Positions 38,601 to 51,747 of a stretch of 64,000 nt of DNA are shown piece by piece. Numbering within the stretch: the stretch's first letter is position 1; the number at the start of each line of letters is the position of its first letter. Origin of the DNA: Azadirachta indica. Its lineage: Eukaryota > Streptophyta > Magnoliopsida > Sapindales > Meliaceae. The notes beneath the pieces were generated by a model, which saw only the letters and a list, made by a program, of their open reading frames with translations, made no database searches and was not told where the DNA came from. Location of the stretch: NCBI GenBank assembly GCA_022749755.1, contig CM040443.1, forward strand, positions 9,459,744 through 9,523,743. Direction: 5' to 3'. The position numbers and the translations under genes are program-made.

Positions 38601-41600
38601 TGCCAAAAGCACCAACAAATAATTATTTATAGAAGCAAAGACATCAATAGATAGGATTGAATATTGGTGTACTAGACAGATAACAACAGGAAGGAATCGT
38701 AAAATCCTCTTGAAGTGGAAGAGATACTGAAAGGTCATCACTTTCAAACAAACGCAACCCCATGATTGTGTAGGCCAATATTATAAACAACACATCATTG
38801 GTAATCATAATTATCTCAAGACTCCAAACAGAATATAATAGAAAGAAATAAAACATGGAATCCAATTAACCTGAGCAAGTATGTCATTCATGCAGTCACT
38901 GGCATCTTCATCTCCTTGGCCCAACACACGCAAAAGCTTAAGCAATCTGATGTGGAGAAAAGGGTCTGTAATGCCAGCAATATCATATTCAGGTGCATAT
39001 GGACTGTTTACAAGATCCCTTAGAGTTTTAACCAAACCTTCCAAGCACTTCTGCAACAATGACGAAAGCAAATACTTATCATGATAACTATATCACCAAA
39101 CTTTAGCATAATTATCAAGCAATTTCCACAAGAAATCCAATATAACTAATAGATATTGCTAACATGTGACTACTAAACAAGTTCATATGCTCTACCAAAA
39201 CCAAAATGAACAGTTAGGAATTAATTCTAAGACCTTGATGCTAAAGAAAAACCAAAGTCTATAATATGGCAGCATCACACAGATGATACAATACACAATA
39301 TTTAGGAGTCAAAGAATGAATCCTAAGTATTGCAAGATGCACTCTATGATTTAGGGCATAACACCTTCAATCATGATTCAAGAACATATCATACAAAACT
39401 CGCCCAGATCCAGTAATAAGGTTCTACAAAATAGGCTTCATACAAATTTTCAGCTAGTCGCATATGCTGGGACAGATGGTCCAGGAAAACTAGAACAGTG
39501 TCTAATAATGTACAAAATTACAGCAACTAACAATAGCTTTTCCGCTCAATACACAGAAAAACATGAATCAATTTAATAAGCCAGACAGCATGTTTGCATC
39601 CTAATGATATTAAGAGCAATATACTAATCAGGCAATGACCAATTTACCTTTCTAAAATATTCAAGGGCTTCTGTACTGACTTTACAAAGATCTGTACACA
39701 GCTGAATTCCTGTTATTAAGACTCCATGATGCTTTTCTTTAAGTAAGGCAGCAGCAGGATTAATAAAATTCTCCGCTAGGTCTGGAACTTTCTTTATAAT
39801 ACGTATGGAGCACAATGCTGCCTATATTCAACCATGAGTGTAATTAGATAACAAGAAAACTTTGACAGACTATCCAGTGAACCATATAAAAGATAAACAT
39901 CAAATTTCTTACCAGAGGAAATCATGATTGGTAACAAATATCCAAATCCTACCCATTTAATGAAATCATCCTTTTATCAAATACAAATACAGTTTGCTAA
40001 AACCAAATTCAGTAAGGTTTCCCAACATCAGATACCATACGGCATCAAAATATATTGAAGTTGTTAACCCATTTCCAAGATTAATCAGTCACCAAAGATT
40101 CCGGGGCAGAAATAAGACAACTAAATGCATTCCATGTATTATTTCATTACACAATTGAATCAACGTCTATCTCCTTAGAATGATGATTTTAGACGATTTA
40201 GGTTTAACTAGTGAGGATATATTAGAATGTAATGGCTCCAAGTACATTCCTCTTAAAGTAACAGTTCCATCAAACATCCAAATACAAGGAGAACGTCATC
40301 CCAGATGTGCTTCAGAAGTCAGCAAATTCCTGAAATAATTAGATATTGCAAAATCTTTCTTGACTGCTATTTTGGAAAGAGACAGAATATCCATGTGTCC
40401 AGAGAGTAAAAATCACAAAAAAAAAAAAATAGTAAAAGCACTTACAAGAACTGCAATTCTCACAATCGCATATGGCATAACACGGATAAAATCACTAATG
40501 CTACACCTATGTCATTTATATTCAAAGAGCCCTAGAATAAAAGGAGACACTCACTTTCTTCCGAATATTTGGATCTCGAAATTGCATTAATCTTTCTACT
40601 TCTGGTGCTAGATCACGAGCCATTTCTGCTGAACAGATATTTCCCAAAGCACACAGAGCAAGTCCCACAATATACTGGTTTGTGTGATTGAGATCTCTGC
40701 AAATAAGTTAAGGACGTTGCAAGAGAATTGTATCTTTTTGTTTCAGTTTAAAAAATCACTTTAACAACAATACCTTCTTCGCTGATGTGGAATCTAAAAA
40801 GGAAAAATAACAACTATGTGACCTAGTGAAGCTAACTAAAAATAAAAATCTACTATGAAGAGGATACTGTTTTAATGAGTTTGTGACCAACATTAGAACT
40901 TCTTGTCTTTCATCAAGAAGCAACATGAGGCCAAGATACCCAATTCTCTTCTCAGGAAATCCAGAAGATGCAATCGACTTTAAGCACTCCATTTGACCAA
41001 AATGCGTGGGGTAACCAAGCATGTGAATGAACATGAGTTTTGCAAGGTTCCGGTGCCTATAATCATGATCATTTTCATTAATTGCAGCACGAATGGCGGC
41101 ACACTCCTTTCTTACAACTGCACGTTCCTCTGCTGCAGTTTTACAGGCCCGTATAGACCGAATCATGTCCCTGCAATAAGGCAAAGAGTTCATATCATTC
41201 AGCCAAAAATGAAATGACCAAGTTGATTATCCAAGTCAACTAACCATTACACCAGAGGAAAAAGTCCTAAAGAAATAAATTACTAACATATAGCATTTCC
41301 CAAATAAACAAGCCAATTTGCTAACCCACTTTGCTAAGCAATTTGATGAACATCACATGTTCATGGTCCTACAGAAAAATAGATAACCCATCCCATCACT
41401 TACTATTCTTTTACCCAAAAAAAAAAAAAAAAAAAAACAGAGGTCATATATCCCAACCGACCTGCCAACAAGATCCTTTTGCTAAGAAATCAATTCTATA
41501 TTGCTCAATGTATGCCTATGGACGCAAAATTATGCCCCTTTATCTAGCACCAGCACTTCCCAGCCAGGAAAATATTTAATTGAAACAATCAAAATATTGG

Positions 41601-43054
41601 CCTAATATCTTCACCGAGTGAAACAGAGAATAGTTCAAAGAATGGGAGGTTCAGCATCTTGACATACTGGAAACGGAAGTTTTCAGATTCCAGAATAAAC
41701 AAGTTTGATGATCAGATGAAATCATAATACCCGATGCATAAAAGAAGTATTTCTGTTAGCCGATGATTTTGTGTCTCACTTTTCGTGATTCTCTGATTCC
41801 AATAGTTAGTTGTCAGCATCTAAGTTGGTAATTCATAACAGGTCAAAATAAGTAAAATGCAGCTGTGGAGGATAAACAGTTAGTTTTATTGGGTGGAAGC
41901 ATCAAGCACCTGTCAATGCAATCAACTCTCCATGAATCACATAACGATCACAACCCTGGCTTCATATTGAAGTATATAATCAAGTATGAATGCTAGTTAG
42001 AAGGCTATGGTCACCAGACACCTAGTTGCACTATCAACTTAATATCATTATGCATTTGCATATGCAATTTAATAGCAAACAGTTTCCTGGTACCTATATT
42101 CGTGAAAACATTTGCAACAGCCTTAGAACTACCAATTTGATATTCCAAAAGCATGCTATGAACTCCGAATATCAGGCAATTTTTTCATCAGGCTATGCTA
42201 GTATATGTTTTAGCTGGATAAGGACATATCACAAACAGTAAGCTGATATAACAGCTTCTACCCAACATAAAGCAGTAAAGGCTTTGGGTCAAATTCAGCT
42301 TTTTCCAACGTCGTCAGTAAGCAGACTTCTTGTTCTAATGACCACGCAAGAGCAAGAAAATGATGTCCACTCAGATAGCCTATTTAAGCCTATGACTGAG
42401 GCAGCAATTTCCATTTCCTTCGTTTAATAAGAAATGCCTAAACCATTACTGCATCCCTTACCGCATGTATTTGCAGCATTTGGAAGAATACTGTAAAAAC
42501 AAAACATTGTGCGAGGACATGATTTCTTCTCAGATCCATTTCTAACACTAGCCATTATCATTGGCATCACAACTTAACCCACGTAAGACAGTTTCACCAG
42601 GGCTCATATCAACTTCTCTTGCTATCAATCTTGCAAATTAATACACTTATCCTACAGTCTCGAACAAGCACTGCACTAGGAACACGATATGTCACTTCCT
42701 TTTAAGTCAATTCTCAAAATCCATATGTCAAACAACTTGTGCAAATAAGCCACCGTATCATGACAGCTCAAGCGTACTCATTACAGCATTTGCTTCGCTT
42801 TCAGAACAGTTATTAAATCCTAGAATTCGTCAACTTACACAACCATTATGAAAACCCAGCCCAAAATGCAAGCAACTACAGCTAAAATAAAAAAATTAAA
42901 AGATTTGAAATTTACACACCAACCCCAATTCCAATTTATAAAAATAAAAGAAATCCAAAGCGACATTAAGCTATGCAATCTTGATCTCGAACAAAATCAT
43001 GACAGTGTGGTTCGGAACTCACCTTAGACGCGTACCGGACGTGAAGGGATTCAT
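30714..43054 (-). CDS. AP-1 complex subunit gamma (gamma-adaptin)
   Basis: Large subunit of the AP-1 clathrin adaptor, which sorts cargo at the trans-Golgi network/early endosome. Eighteen exons read 878 aa: 43054-43023, 41170-40868, 40696-40555, 39821-39648, 39050-38871, 37880-37726, 36866-36776, 36282-36119, 35649-35595, 34874-34752, 34615-34520, 33860-33733, 33373-33269, 33165-32900, 32032-31787, 31702-31527, 31249-31145, 30809-30714. Phases agree and the length matches Arabidopsis gamma-adaptins (about 876 aa). The trunk (about 1-590) has the [20 protein letters not shown] start, KECAAIRA and long alpha-solenoid repeats. The hinge (about 600-750) is rich in Pro, Ser and Ala and carries the clathrin-box-like LVDLLDL (634-640) plus further DLL motifs. 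The ear (about 755-878) has the beta-sandwich with [13 protein letters not shown] and ends NNFPRDL. The first exon codes only 11 aa and is followed by a 1,852-bp intron. The start matches the family's [15 protein letters not shown]. Confidence 0.95.
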
Positions 43055-44512
43055 GATTGGGCCCGTAGTCAACCTCTGGGGTTAGCTCAATCAGATCCAA
43101 TTTTCCACCGAATCAAAAGCGCGCGCCAGATCAATCAAATGAATCACGAATTTCTTGTTCCTTTTCTTCCAGTGAAGGAACAATATATGGATGGTCCGAA
43201 TCCGAAACTCAAGATCCGAAATTATTAAGTTACGAGATCTGAGAACGGAGATCTGATGATGATGATGATGATGATGATGCAAAGTGCTTTCTTTCTTTTT
43301 CAATTACTAGCGATGAATGCTAGTCCTATGTCTTCGTAAGCAAATGAAACGAAGAAATGGAAAGCATGAGGCATTAGCACTAGAAATTTGTTTTTAGAAG
43401 TGGTGGTGATTCAGTTACAGGAGGGTGATGTACATGGCTCACTCCGCATTTTTAATTGGATGCGATAATATAAAGGGTGTGTTTGGCTCGTGTGTGTCTC
43501 GTGTCTCGTGCTGGTACCTGATTTTGTTGGTCCGTGAGAACGATTGTGTCACCGCAGGAGGATTCAGATATTTTTCACTTATTATTAAAAGACGTTCATT
43601 ACAGTCAATTTTGGAATTTCGAGTGATGGGCTTAAGATTTGGAATATTTACAATTACAGAGTTCTTTATCTATGGACAAAAGAAATAGCCTCTTTTATCT
43701 TTTTTAATGAATAATGCTGGGAATATAAGGTCACTAACTCACTATTGATGAATAAAAATATTAAATTAATATAATTAATAAATTATATGATAATTAATAC
43801 TGTCAGCTCTTAACACTAAACACTAAGAAAATGCGAAAATAATTAATATTTGTGAATTATAAAAAAAAAAAATTAGTGCAAGTATATATTGTTATTTATG
43901 TATGAAAAAAATTGGTTATAAGCTCTCGTCTTTGTTTTATTGAAAAATAATATAAAAGAAGATTAATATTTAATCAATTTTAAAACAGTAACAGACATTT
44001 CTTACCGACAAAAGACATACTCTAGAAAAGGTATGCATTAACGTAATTATTTAAGATTAACCTTATATTTAAACTAACGAACTCGCCAAGCTTTTTATTC
44101 CTCTCAATCACTGTGCTCAAGAGAAGTAAGCAATCTTTAAAAATACTAATAGTTTGTATTATCTGCATTTTAGCCTTGTATTGTAATATTACTTATTCAT
44201 TTGTTTTCATTCAAACCACTTTTAATACTTTAAATTAATAAATAATTTCGGTCGAAATCTAAGGAATCTGTGGCTATTGAAAAATTAGTGAGGCGTTATT
44301 AGATTATATCGGGCTCGGGCTCAGGGCTCGTAAGCACATTAATCAGCCCATCTACTTCGGCCCTTTTAGATTGACGACAGCCAGTAAACGCGAAGTCGTT
44401 GATTAGCTTTTTTGCGATTGGTGGAGTAAACATCTATAAAGCAAAGCGGAGGTGTTCGCTTGCAGTCGAAGCAATAAGCAGCCGTCACTCGCGGGATCTG
44501 ATCACTTTGATC
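43055..44512. promoter_or_regulatory. Shared promoter region of AP-1 gamma (-) and NHL gene 1 (+)
   Basis: The two start codons diverge across about 1.46 kb. On the AP-1 side the leader carries a GAT trinucleotide microsatellite (about 43255-43279; ATC on the transcribed strand). The GC-richer blocks 43010-43560 and 44310-44520 likely mark the two transcription starts, with AT-rich DNA between. No gene is visible inside. Confidence 0.5.
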
Positions 44513-46487
44513 ATGGCAACACATTCGTCCTCTCTCGTTCTCCTCTCCCTTCTCTTCAGTCTAGGTATAACATTGTTTGTCTAACTTTCTTACATTTTCA
44601 TTTCATGGATATTTTTAACTAAATTTTAACTTAAATTTAGCTTCATCGGAGCTCGTTTTGGAAGACGGTTACACGGTGACGACGGTGGTCGACGGCCACA
44701 AGTTGAAAATCAATCCCTACTCTGTTATATCCCCACCTGGATGGTCTGATCTTCTCATTCTTGACTCTTCAGACAGTGTCTTCTACACTTTATCACTTCC
44801 CTTATCCCAAGGTAATTAAAAAAGTAATTGTTTTTACTGTATTAAAGTTTATATTTTTGTTGAACCAAAAGGAAAACGAGGCTGTTGCGTTTCTGTAGAG
44901 AGTTTGGTTAAGCGATTATCCGGAGAACTCGGCAAGATTGGGTACTCGGACGGCACACTTGGTTCGGCCCTGTTTAACAAGCCGAGGAGCCTTACGGTTG
45001 ATGTGAAAGGGAATGTTTATGTTGCTGATAAGAATAATCACGTAATAAGAAAAATTACCAAATCAGGTCTCATCTCTCTCTTCCTTTTTTTCATACTCTT
45101 TGTTACTTGTTTACAGGCTACGAATTCATTGACTCTAAAACATCAAGATTAACATACTTCTAGTATGCAAGCTTGTCTCGTTGATCCAAAGACGGGCCAT
45201 TTTTCTGTTGCAATTTAATTAAATGGAATGTTTTTCTTTGGATAACCCGTGCCAAAAGTTTTTCAAGTTTCTTTGGAAAGTTTGCAGCCTCCTTTAATGG
45301 GTGCGATATGGTTTTTTTACTGAAGCAATTTTGTTGTTTGGCTACTGACATGTCTCTAGGTGTGACCACAATTGCTGGAGGTTACTCAAGGAGTGTGGGG
45401 AAGGAGGATGGCCCTGCACAGAATGCTTCGTTCTCGAGTGATTTTGAGTTAACTTTTGTTCCCCAAGTATGTGCTTTGCTGATTTCAGATCATGGTCACC
45501 AATTGATTCGCCAGATTAATCTCAAGGCAGAGGACTGTGCAAGAAGTTCGCATTCAGGTATATTTCTGGTGATAAATGTTTTTAGTCAGCATGTAATCAC
45601 ATCCATGTCATTTTTGGGTGCAAGACACGATGAGTTAACATCTTATTAGCTCTTATGTTTTAATCTTCATATATTCACTTGTTTATTTTGTTTTTTCCAT
45701 TACTATGTACTTGGTAGTCTCACATGGTCAAGGTTTTATTTGGTTGTTGGAATTCTTTTATTGCCACACCAACATAGCTAGAAAAATGTCCTGACTTAAT
45801 TTCAACTCTTTCAGCATTGGGAGCTGTTTCAGTTTGGGTTCTAGGTTTGGTACTTTCATGTTTACTTGGCTTGGTCATTGGAATTGTGGTTCGCCCTTAC
45901 ATCATACCTCATGTAAGTGCTCTTGCACTTATCTGAAATCCTTTATAATAAATGGATTACTTACACCATTTCTAACCCAACTTTGTAGACAGGAAGGCCC
46001 CAACCTCCTCTTTTCCACCGTGACATGGAGGCACTACCTAATCAATCTGGTGAGACAAGTACGGATTCATTGCTTCGACATCAGAAGCGTAACTGCTAGT
46101 TCCATGTGCTATTCACTCTTGAAGAGGCTCTTTTGGTTGAGCCTATCTCATCTTTCCCTTATGTTTAGGATCAACAATATAGAATCTAGAATTTCACATA
46201 AGAATTTTGTGTCTTTGCTCGACTCTGATGATGTACGTGGTTGTGAGATAAAGAAGTCACAGATGTTTGCTGAGCAATTGAAAGATTTAATAAGTTTTGA
46301 TGGCAATCAAAACTTATTGACCGAAGATATGATCAATCATAGGAGGGATGTTTTATCTGACTCGCATGGAAAGTTAGATGACATGATGCAAGCAAACATT
46401 ATGGGTTTTGCTGGCAAAGCTGGAGCAACAACTCCTGAAGTCGGTACTTTAATAGGCAGTACAGGTTTAGTTAGGAGACGTCAGTAG
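44513..46487 (+). CDS. NHL-repeat membrane protein, copy 1
   Basis: Six exons read 393 aa: 44513-44564, 44641-44811, 44899-45066, 45360-45557, 45815-45912, 45993-46487. An N-terminal signal peptide (SSLVLLSLLFSL) leads to a luminal or extracellular NHL beta-propeller region with GYTVTTVVDG, the NHL repeat PRSLTVDVKGNVYVADKNNH and a second repeat around LLISDHGHQLIRQI. A transmembrane helix (VWVLGLVLSCLLGLVIGIVV, about 203-222) and a cytosolic tail of about 165 aa follow. The family is known in Arabidopsis (At1g23880, At1g23890, At1g70280), but its job is not established; the NHL fold usually binds proteins or RNA. The last acceptor is chosen at 45992 because it keeps the conserved tail (TWRHYLINL, SLSHLSLMFRIN, DLISFDG) in frame. 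The acceptor 4 nt upstream would stop after 36 residues. It lacks the short second exon of its neighbour. Confidence 0.8.
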
Positions 46488-46635
46488 TTGAAAAGCACAT
46501 TCTGTTTTATATGACAAAACTTGTGATGCTTGTAAATACTAAACTCGCATATTTTCTCCCTCAAATGTCATTTGGACTATGATGCCTTTGATTGATATTA
46601 TATATTTGGTGTAGATTGGAGAATTGTCTTTGCGT

Positions 46636-46699
46636 TATTAGCATTAAAGGACAACAAAGTCGTCATATATTAGCATTAAAGGACAACAAAGTCGTCATA
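46636..46699. repeat. Exact tandem duplication, 32 bp x 2
   Basis: TATTAGCATTAAAGGACAAC starts at 46636 and at 46668, each copy ending GTCGTCATA/T. It lies in or just after the 3' UTR of NHL copy 1. Confidence 0.85.
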
Positions 46700-47226
46700 A
46701 CTCAGCGCTATGGGAAATTGGGAATGCAACGGTATATGTTTGGGTACAGCATGGGACTCGGAGAAAACAGCATTTTGCTCCTCCCACATTGGCCAAACGG
46801 CAAGAGAAATATATTCCATCTAGAGTTTTTAGCTAGAGGTTTGCATTGTTAAATTTGCATTTGAATTCATCTTCTCTTGACAAGAAATAGTTTCTGCTGC
46901 TCCACTGTTATGTGAGAACAAAAACAAAAGCAAATTTACATAGGAAAATCAGTGGACAGTCAGACAAAAGAGCTTTCACCATTCTTAATACCAGCAGTCC
47001 AGCATGACATAGAGGCCTCTCATATTTTGGCCAGCTATAAGAAAACCTTTCGTTGCATAAAGCTACTCCTACTTTCACTCCATTCTCCGAAAAGAAATCT
47101 TGAACCAACTATACCCCTAACCCCTTAATGACTAATATTGAGATCAAATAAGCTGCCTAAATCTCAAAGGACGAACAATAAGATAAAATGAGGTCATTAA
47201 CTCCAAAATCTGCTTCTTGTATGTGA
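46700..47226. other. Spacer between the convergent NHL genes
   Basis: Probably both 3' UTRs. I see no additional gene or structured element. Confidence 0.5.
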
Positions 47227-50075
47227 TTAATAACCAAGGGTGTAACCCATAAAATTGGCCCGAGAGCAAATATTGTGATGATCATAAACAGAATCTCCAT
47301 GATTAACTGGCTTTATGACCATGGCTTCACGCTTCCCATCCTGCTCCTGAACAGCCCCAAAAACAATCTCATTGGTCTTCGCAGAGCTCTGCTCATAGTA
47401 AGTATGTGGAGTGGAAGATTGGTACCGATGATGATGCTGCTGCTGCTGAAAATCACCATCCCACCCATTATAGAAAGCTCGACTTTGGCGCAATTGATGG
47501 ATCTTTTCTGCATCCTTGGACATGAAGGCATAGGTTTTTCTTGGAGTGGGAGTTCTTGTATCAATTGATGGGGGAGGCTCATCTTCATCTGGGATCACAA
47601 AGCTCTCTTGCGTAGGCCAAGCACTTGAGTGTTTCTGCTGTTGCTGGTGCTGTACACTTTGATATTGAAAATCTATTGGCTTCTTCCTAAACTGAGGAAA
47701 TATTCCTCGAAAAATTTCCAGAACTGACGATTCAGTATTGATGAAAAGCTTTACAAGGGACCCAAAGAAGCCTTCCTCTTGTTTCTCCTCTTCTTCCTCG
47801 GTTGGTATTAAAGGTGGCCTCACTGATTTCAGAGGTTTCTGAAATGCAGTTGGTGGGATGCTTGGTTTCACTGTATCATAATCCTTCACAAGAAAAAACA
47901 TAGAAAAAAGCATTTTTCAAGATGGAAGATACAAAATTTCATCTATGCCTCACAGAGCGCAAGATAATTAATCCAAAAACTTGTTGACTGTGCTGATTTA
48001 AGCCTTTTTTTCATTACTCTTTTTTCAGGGGCTAGGAGCTGTGTTTGGCCCCGGAGAATATACTATTACCAGCACTACTTTCATATTAATGCTGCTACTT
48101 CCATTTTGTCAATGCATATTTAAAAATAAAAACAAAAGGTGGGCATGCACTTAATCCAGCAAATTCCTAGAGAACCCGAGGAGATTTGGCGCGCTCATAG
48201 CGGTAAAGGAAGCTTCTTTTATGATTCTGTTTTATCTTATTTGTGGAAAGCTATTCTGCATATACTTTTCCATCTACCTTACCCATAACAAATGGCAGTT
48301 CCAAATAAAACCATCATAAAGTATATGCTTAAGTCTCATTTCATAGAATGTACTGTTAAGTGTCCTGTCAAGTAGAGATGCTGAGAAAACTCGGGTAACC
48401 TAGAAACAGGAAAGAGGTACTTACATGCTGGGAAGACACGATTGTGCCCACTCTACGTTGCAGCAATGCCAGCATGTAACCGAAGAAGCCAGCCGCAATA
48501 AGTACCGCGATCCCTGCAAATAATGAAAGCATTACCTACAAATCCATCAAATACATGAACAATGAAAGATAAAATTTGGATGCACTGGTTTACCAAGAGG
48601 AAAACCACTTCCATATTGATAGGCACAGTCATCAAAATGAAGTTGGATTTCTCTAATAGCTCGGTTCCCTCTGTCTATGACAAGCAGGGAGCAACTGCTT
48701 CCCACGTAAACCACATCAAAATCATTAGAAAATTTTGCATCTTCACTGGGTCCATCTACATGACCACCTCCTCGGCCCCATTTCCCTCCAGCAATTGTTG
48801 TTACCCCTGCAGGAATTTTATTTGTCAATGATATATCAGGGACAGATGCACAATCCAAATTGCAACTTTGTTCATCAAAAACAACATTATACATTATATA
48901 TTAAACTGGCTTAAGAAACCTTATACATTCACTGAGATTGTTGTTACACTTTAGTTGACATGAAAAGTGTGGATATGAAATTTCTCTTTTGGCAGAGGGA
49001 TGGCTAAAATGGATTATGTACATAGTATTTGATTTACCTGAATCACTAATTTTCCTGATTGCCATATTCATAGTGTCTGCAATATAGATGTTTCCCTTGT
49101 CATCTACTGTAAGCCCCTTAGGATGGTTCATCCTTGCCTCTCTGGGTTTTCCATCTACATGTCCAGAGTATCCTTCTGCAGATCCAGCAACAAGCTTTGG
49201 TCTGCTGTCTGCAGTTCTCCCATGAATTTAATCAAAATCAATTGCAGGAGAAGAACATGTACATGTGCTAAAACTTTAAATCATATCCGAACAATCATCA
49301 CAAGCAGAAGCTAAACTTAATGTTTTTGTGCAAACAAATCAAACTCGAGAAATACCAACGACATGGTTGTTAGCTGCATATGTATGACAACCCAACCCCT
49401 AACTTGGGAAAAAAAATGCTCCAAACTGTAATTCCAAAGAAGTACCACTGAATCACCAATAAAACAAAATAAGTCAATTATTATACGAAAGAACCGACTT
49501 ACATAGAGACAAAGAGGAGGAGATCCTGTAAACGTTACTATTAGCAGAGTCCAAAATCAGAAGCTCCCCACTAGGCAACACTTCAACTGAGAAAGGCTCA
49601 ATCCCAAGCTTGCTCCCATCAAACACAGTCTCCACAGTATATCCACTCTCAAACTTCATCATCGGACGACCAGTAATCGCTGCACACAAATCCCATAAGC
49701 ACAACTAAATCAGACACCAATATCTATAATCTCCACAAAACAAGGCAAAAAGACAGAAAGAGAGAGAGAAACCGGAGGTAAATGTGAGTAGTGGAATCAA
49801 AGATCTAACCTGTTTTGGTGGTGGTTTTGAGTGACCATAGCCATTTCATGAATTTAGACACAGCGTTTGAGATAAACCCGCTAACTATCTCTGCAATAGA
49901 CCATAAAAATTTGAGCTAAAAATTTGAAGGAGATCAAAGAAAAGAAGTTACAAAGTATATGCAGATAAATAAACACACTTCACTTACTAGCAGGTGCAGC
50001 ACTTGTAGGAGCTGAAGAGAAACCAGCGAAGAGAAGCAACAGAGCCAGACCCAAAACCAACACATTGTTACCCAT
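47227..50075 (-). CDS. NHL-repeat membrane protein, copy 2
   Basis: Seven exons read 491 aa: 50075-49988, 49890-49810, 49679-49503, 49208-49038, 48806-48594, 48513-48425, 47883-47227. A signal peptide (VLVLGLALLLLFAGFSSA) leads to the propeller region: GYTVETVFDGSKLGIEPFSV, an NHL repeat at HPKGLTVDDKGNIYIADT, GVTTIAGG, and a second repeat ending LLVIDRGNRAIREI. A transmembrane helix (GIAVLIAAGFFGYMLALL, about 244-262) precedes a cytosolic tail of about 230 aa. The tail is charged and carries an EEEEEKQEEGFFGSLVKLF block, a Gln/His-rich stretch and a Tyr-rich end. Length and tail fit the Arabidopsis At1g70280 class (about 509 aa). It faces copy 1 tail to tail with about 740 bp between stop codons, and shares the layout of its exons 3-6, so the pair is an old inverted duplication. 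Function beyond membrane location is not known. Confidence 0.88.
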
Positions 50076-51712
50076 TACTTGGATTCTCAAAGGAAACCCA
50101 AAAAAAGACTTAGATACGTAAGATTCAAGCTTTAAAGTTTAAAGCATTACAAGAAAACCCTAGTTCATATCTGGGTTTTGAGCAAAAAGGTATGATTTTT
50201 TTATATCAAAATGACACTGGTGTAGTATTAGATATACTTCTCACTACTGAGCACCGAGTGAGAGTGTATAACTGTATATGGGTTTTCAAATAAAGTAACA
50301 AAATAAAAATAAGAAAGAAGTCTTTTTTCGCGTCGAGCATAGAAAGAGTAAAGACGAAAAGCAAGAAGCAACACAGAGCCAGTGGGGCTGAGAGAGAGAA
50401 AGAAGAGGTAAAGAAAGAATCATATGCTTTGATTATGTCTCACATAATATTAATTTTTATTTTACTTTATTATTTATTTATTTATTGCAATGGTAATAAC
50501 TATTGACAGCAATCAACGTTACATTTATTCTCTCCTGCAACTATTATTATTAATGAGGGAGCAGTTGTTAAGTTTTGCTTCATTAATCTTAATCTTAATC
50601 TTAAATTTGCTATCAGATACCAATTTGGAATGGCAAGTACATGTGATGAGATCATAGGTTTGTTTGGTTAGTGGTTTGCTTGTTACATGATCAACCTTAT
50701 TAATAAAATAATAATCAAGTGGCCGTTGTGTTATTATGTACTCAAAAATAAAAAATTAAAAAAAAAAAAAAGAAGCTATTATAGACAAGTTTGAATGTGT
50801 TAATTAGTAATAAATAAATATAATGAATCCAAGACTCTGATTAATTAAGTAATGTGGGTGAAACAGAAGGCCTGATTGGAATCAGCTAATGGTCCAGCAG
50901 TAAAATTGGGCTGGAAAGCAAATGGTAGGTGGTAACTGGTGAGGCCCATAAAAAGAGGCAAGTTGTCACGTGAAATGCCACCAAGACCTACTCAACTCTA
51001 CTCATACTCTACTCTACTCTACAGTCTACTCCAAATAACCTTTTAGAAGGTTAGGACTTTGGAAGCAGCAGAAGCAGCCCCGTTTAATTTAATTTAATTT
51101 TTTTCTTTTACATTTATTTTCTTGGGAGGGTCTCTAATACAATGAACCGCGATAAATGGATTGACCATTGTTTCAGGTGAAAATAAAAGAAGCATATAAT
51201 TTTGGATCATCAATTATTGTGACGATCGAATTGGGTCTAGTTATAATATTAACAACATGGGATCCCACCTCTGACGCTGAGAAGCCTTGTTATAATATTA
51301 ACAATAATGATGATTATGTATGTTATATAATGTAAACTACATCCTTGCCCAACAAGTCCATTGCTAAACGACATTGCATTGCATCATCCAGTATTCATAA
51401 TTGGTAGCTGGCAGCTGCCATTTATTCTACCATACTTCTATAGATTTATTTTTAAAAAAAAAAAAGTTCAGTACCCTTGTTTTTTTTAACTAATGTTTTA
51501 TTATTTTTTTATACTTTTTTAATATTTTATTATTTTTTTAATTTTAAATTTATTATTTAATATTTTAATATTTTTAATTTTATTATTTTATAAATTAATT
51601 GAATTGAAAGATAAAATTAAAAAAAAATAAAAGAAAAATTAAATATTAAAAAAATATAAAAAAATAATAAAATATTAATTAAAAAAATAAGAGTTATAAA
51701 TATCCTTTCTTT

Positions 51713-51747
<35 letters not shown>

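Noticed and set aside
43091..43303. 70-codon minus-strand frame with a His run in front of AP-1 gamma
   Set aside because: It has no ATG start; the His run is the GAT/ATC microsatellite of the leader read in one frame. No protein motif.
45989..46099. Frameshift by an extra C in NHL copy 1 exon 6
   Set aside because: First suspected because the upstream acceptor gives an early stop. The acceptor at 45992 gives the conserved tail in frame without any sequence change.
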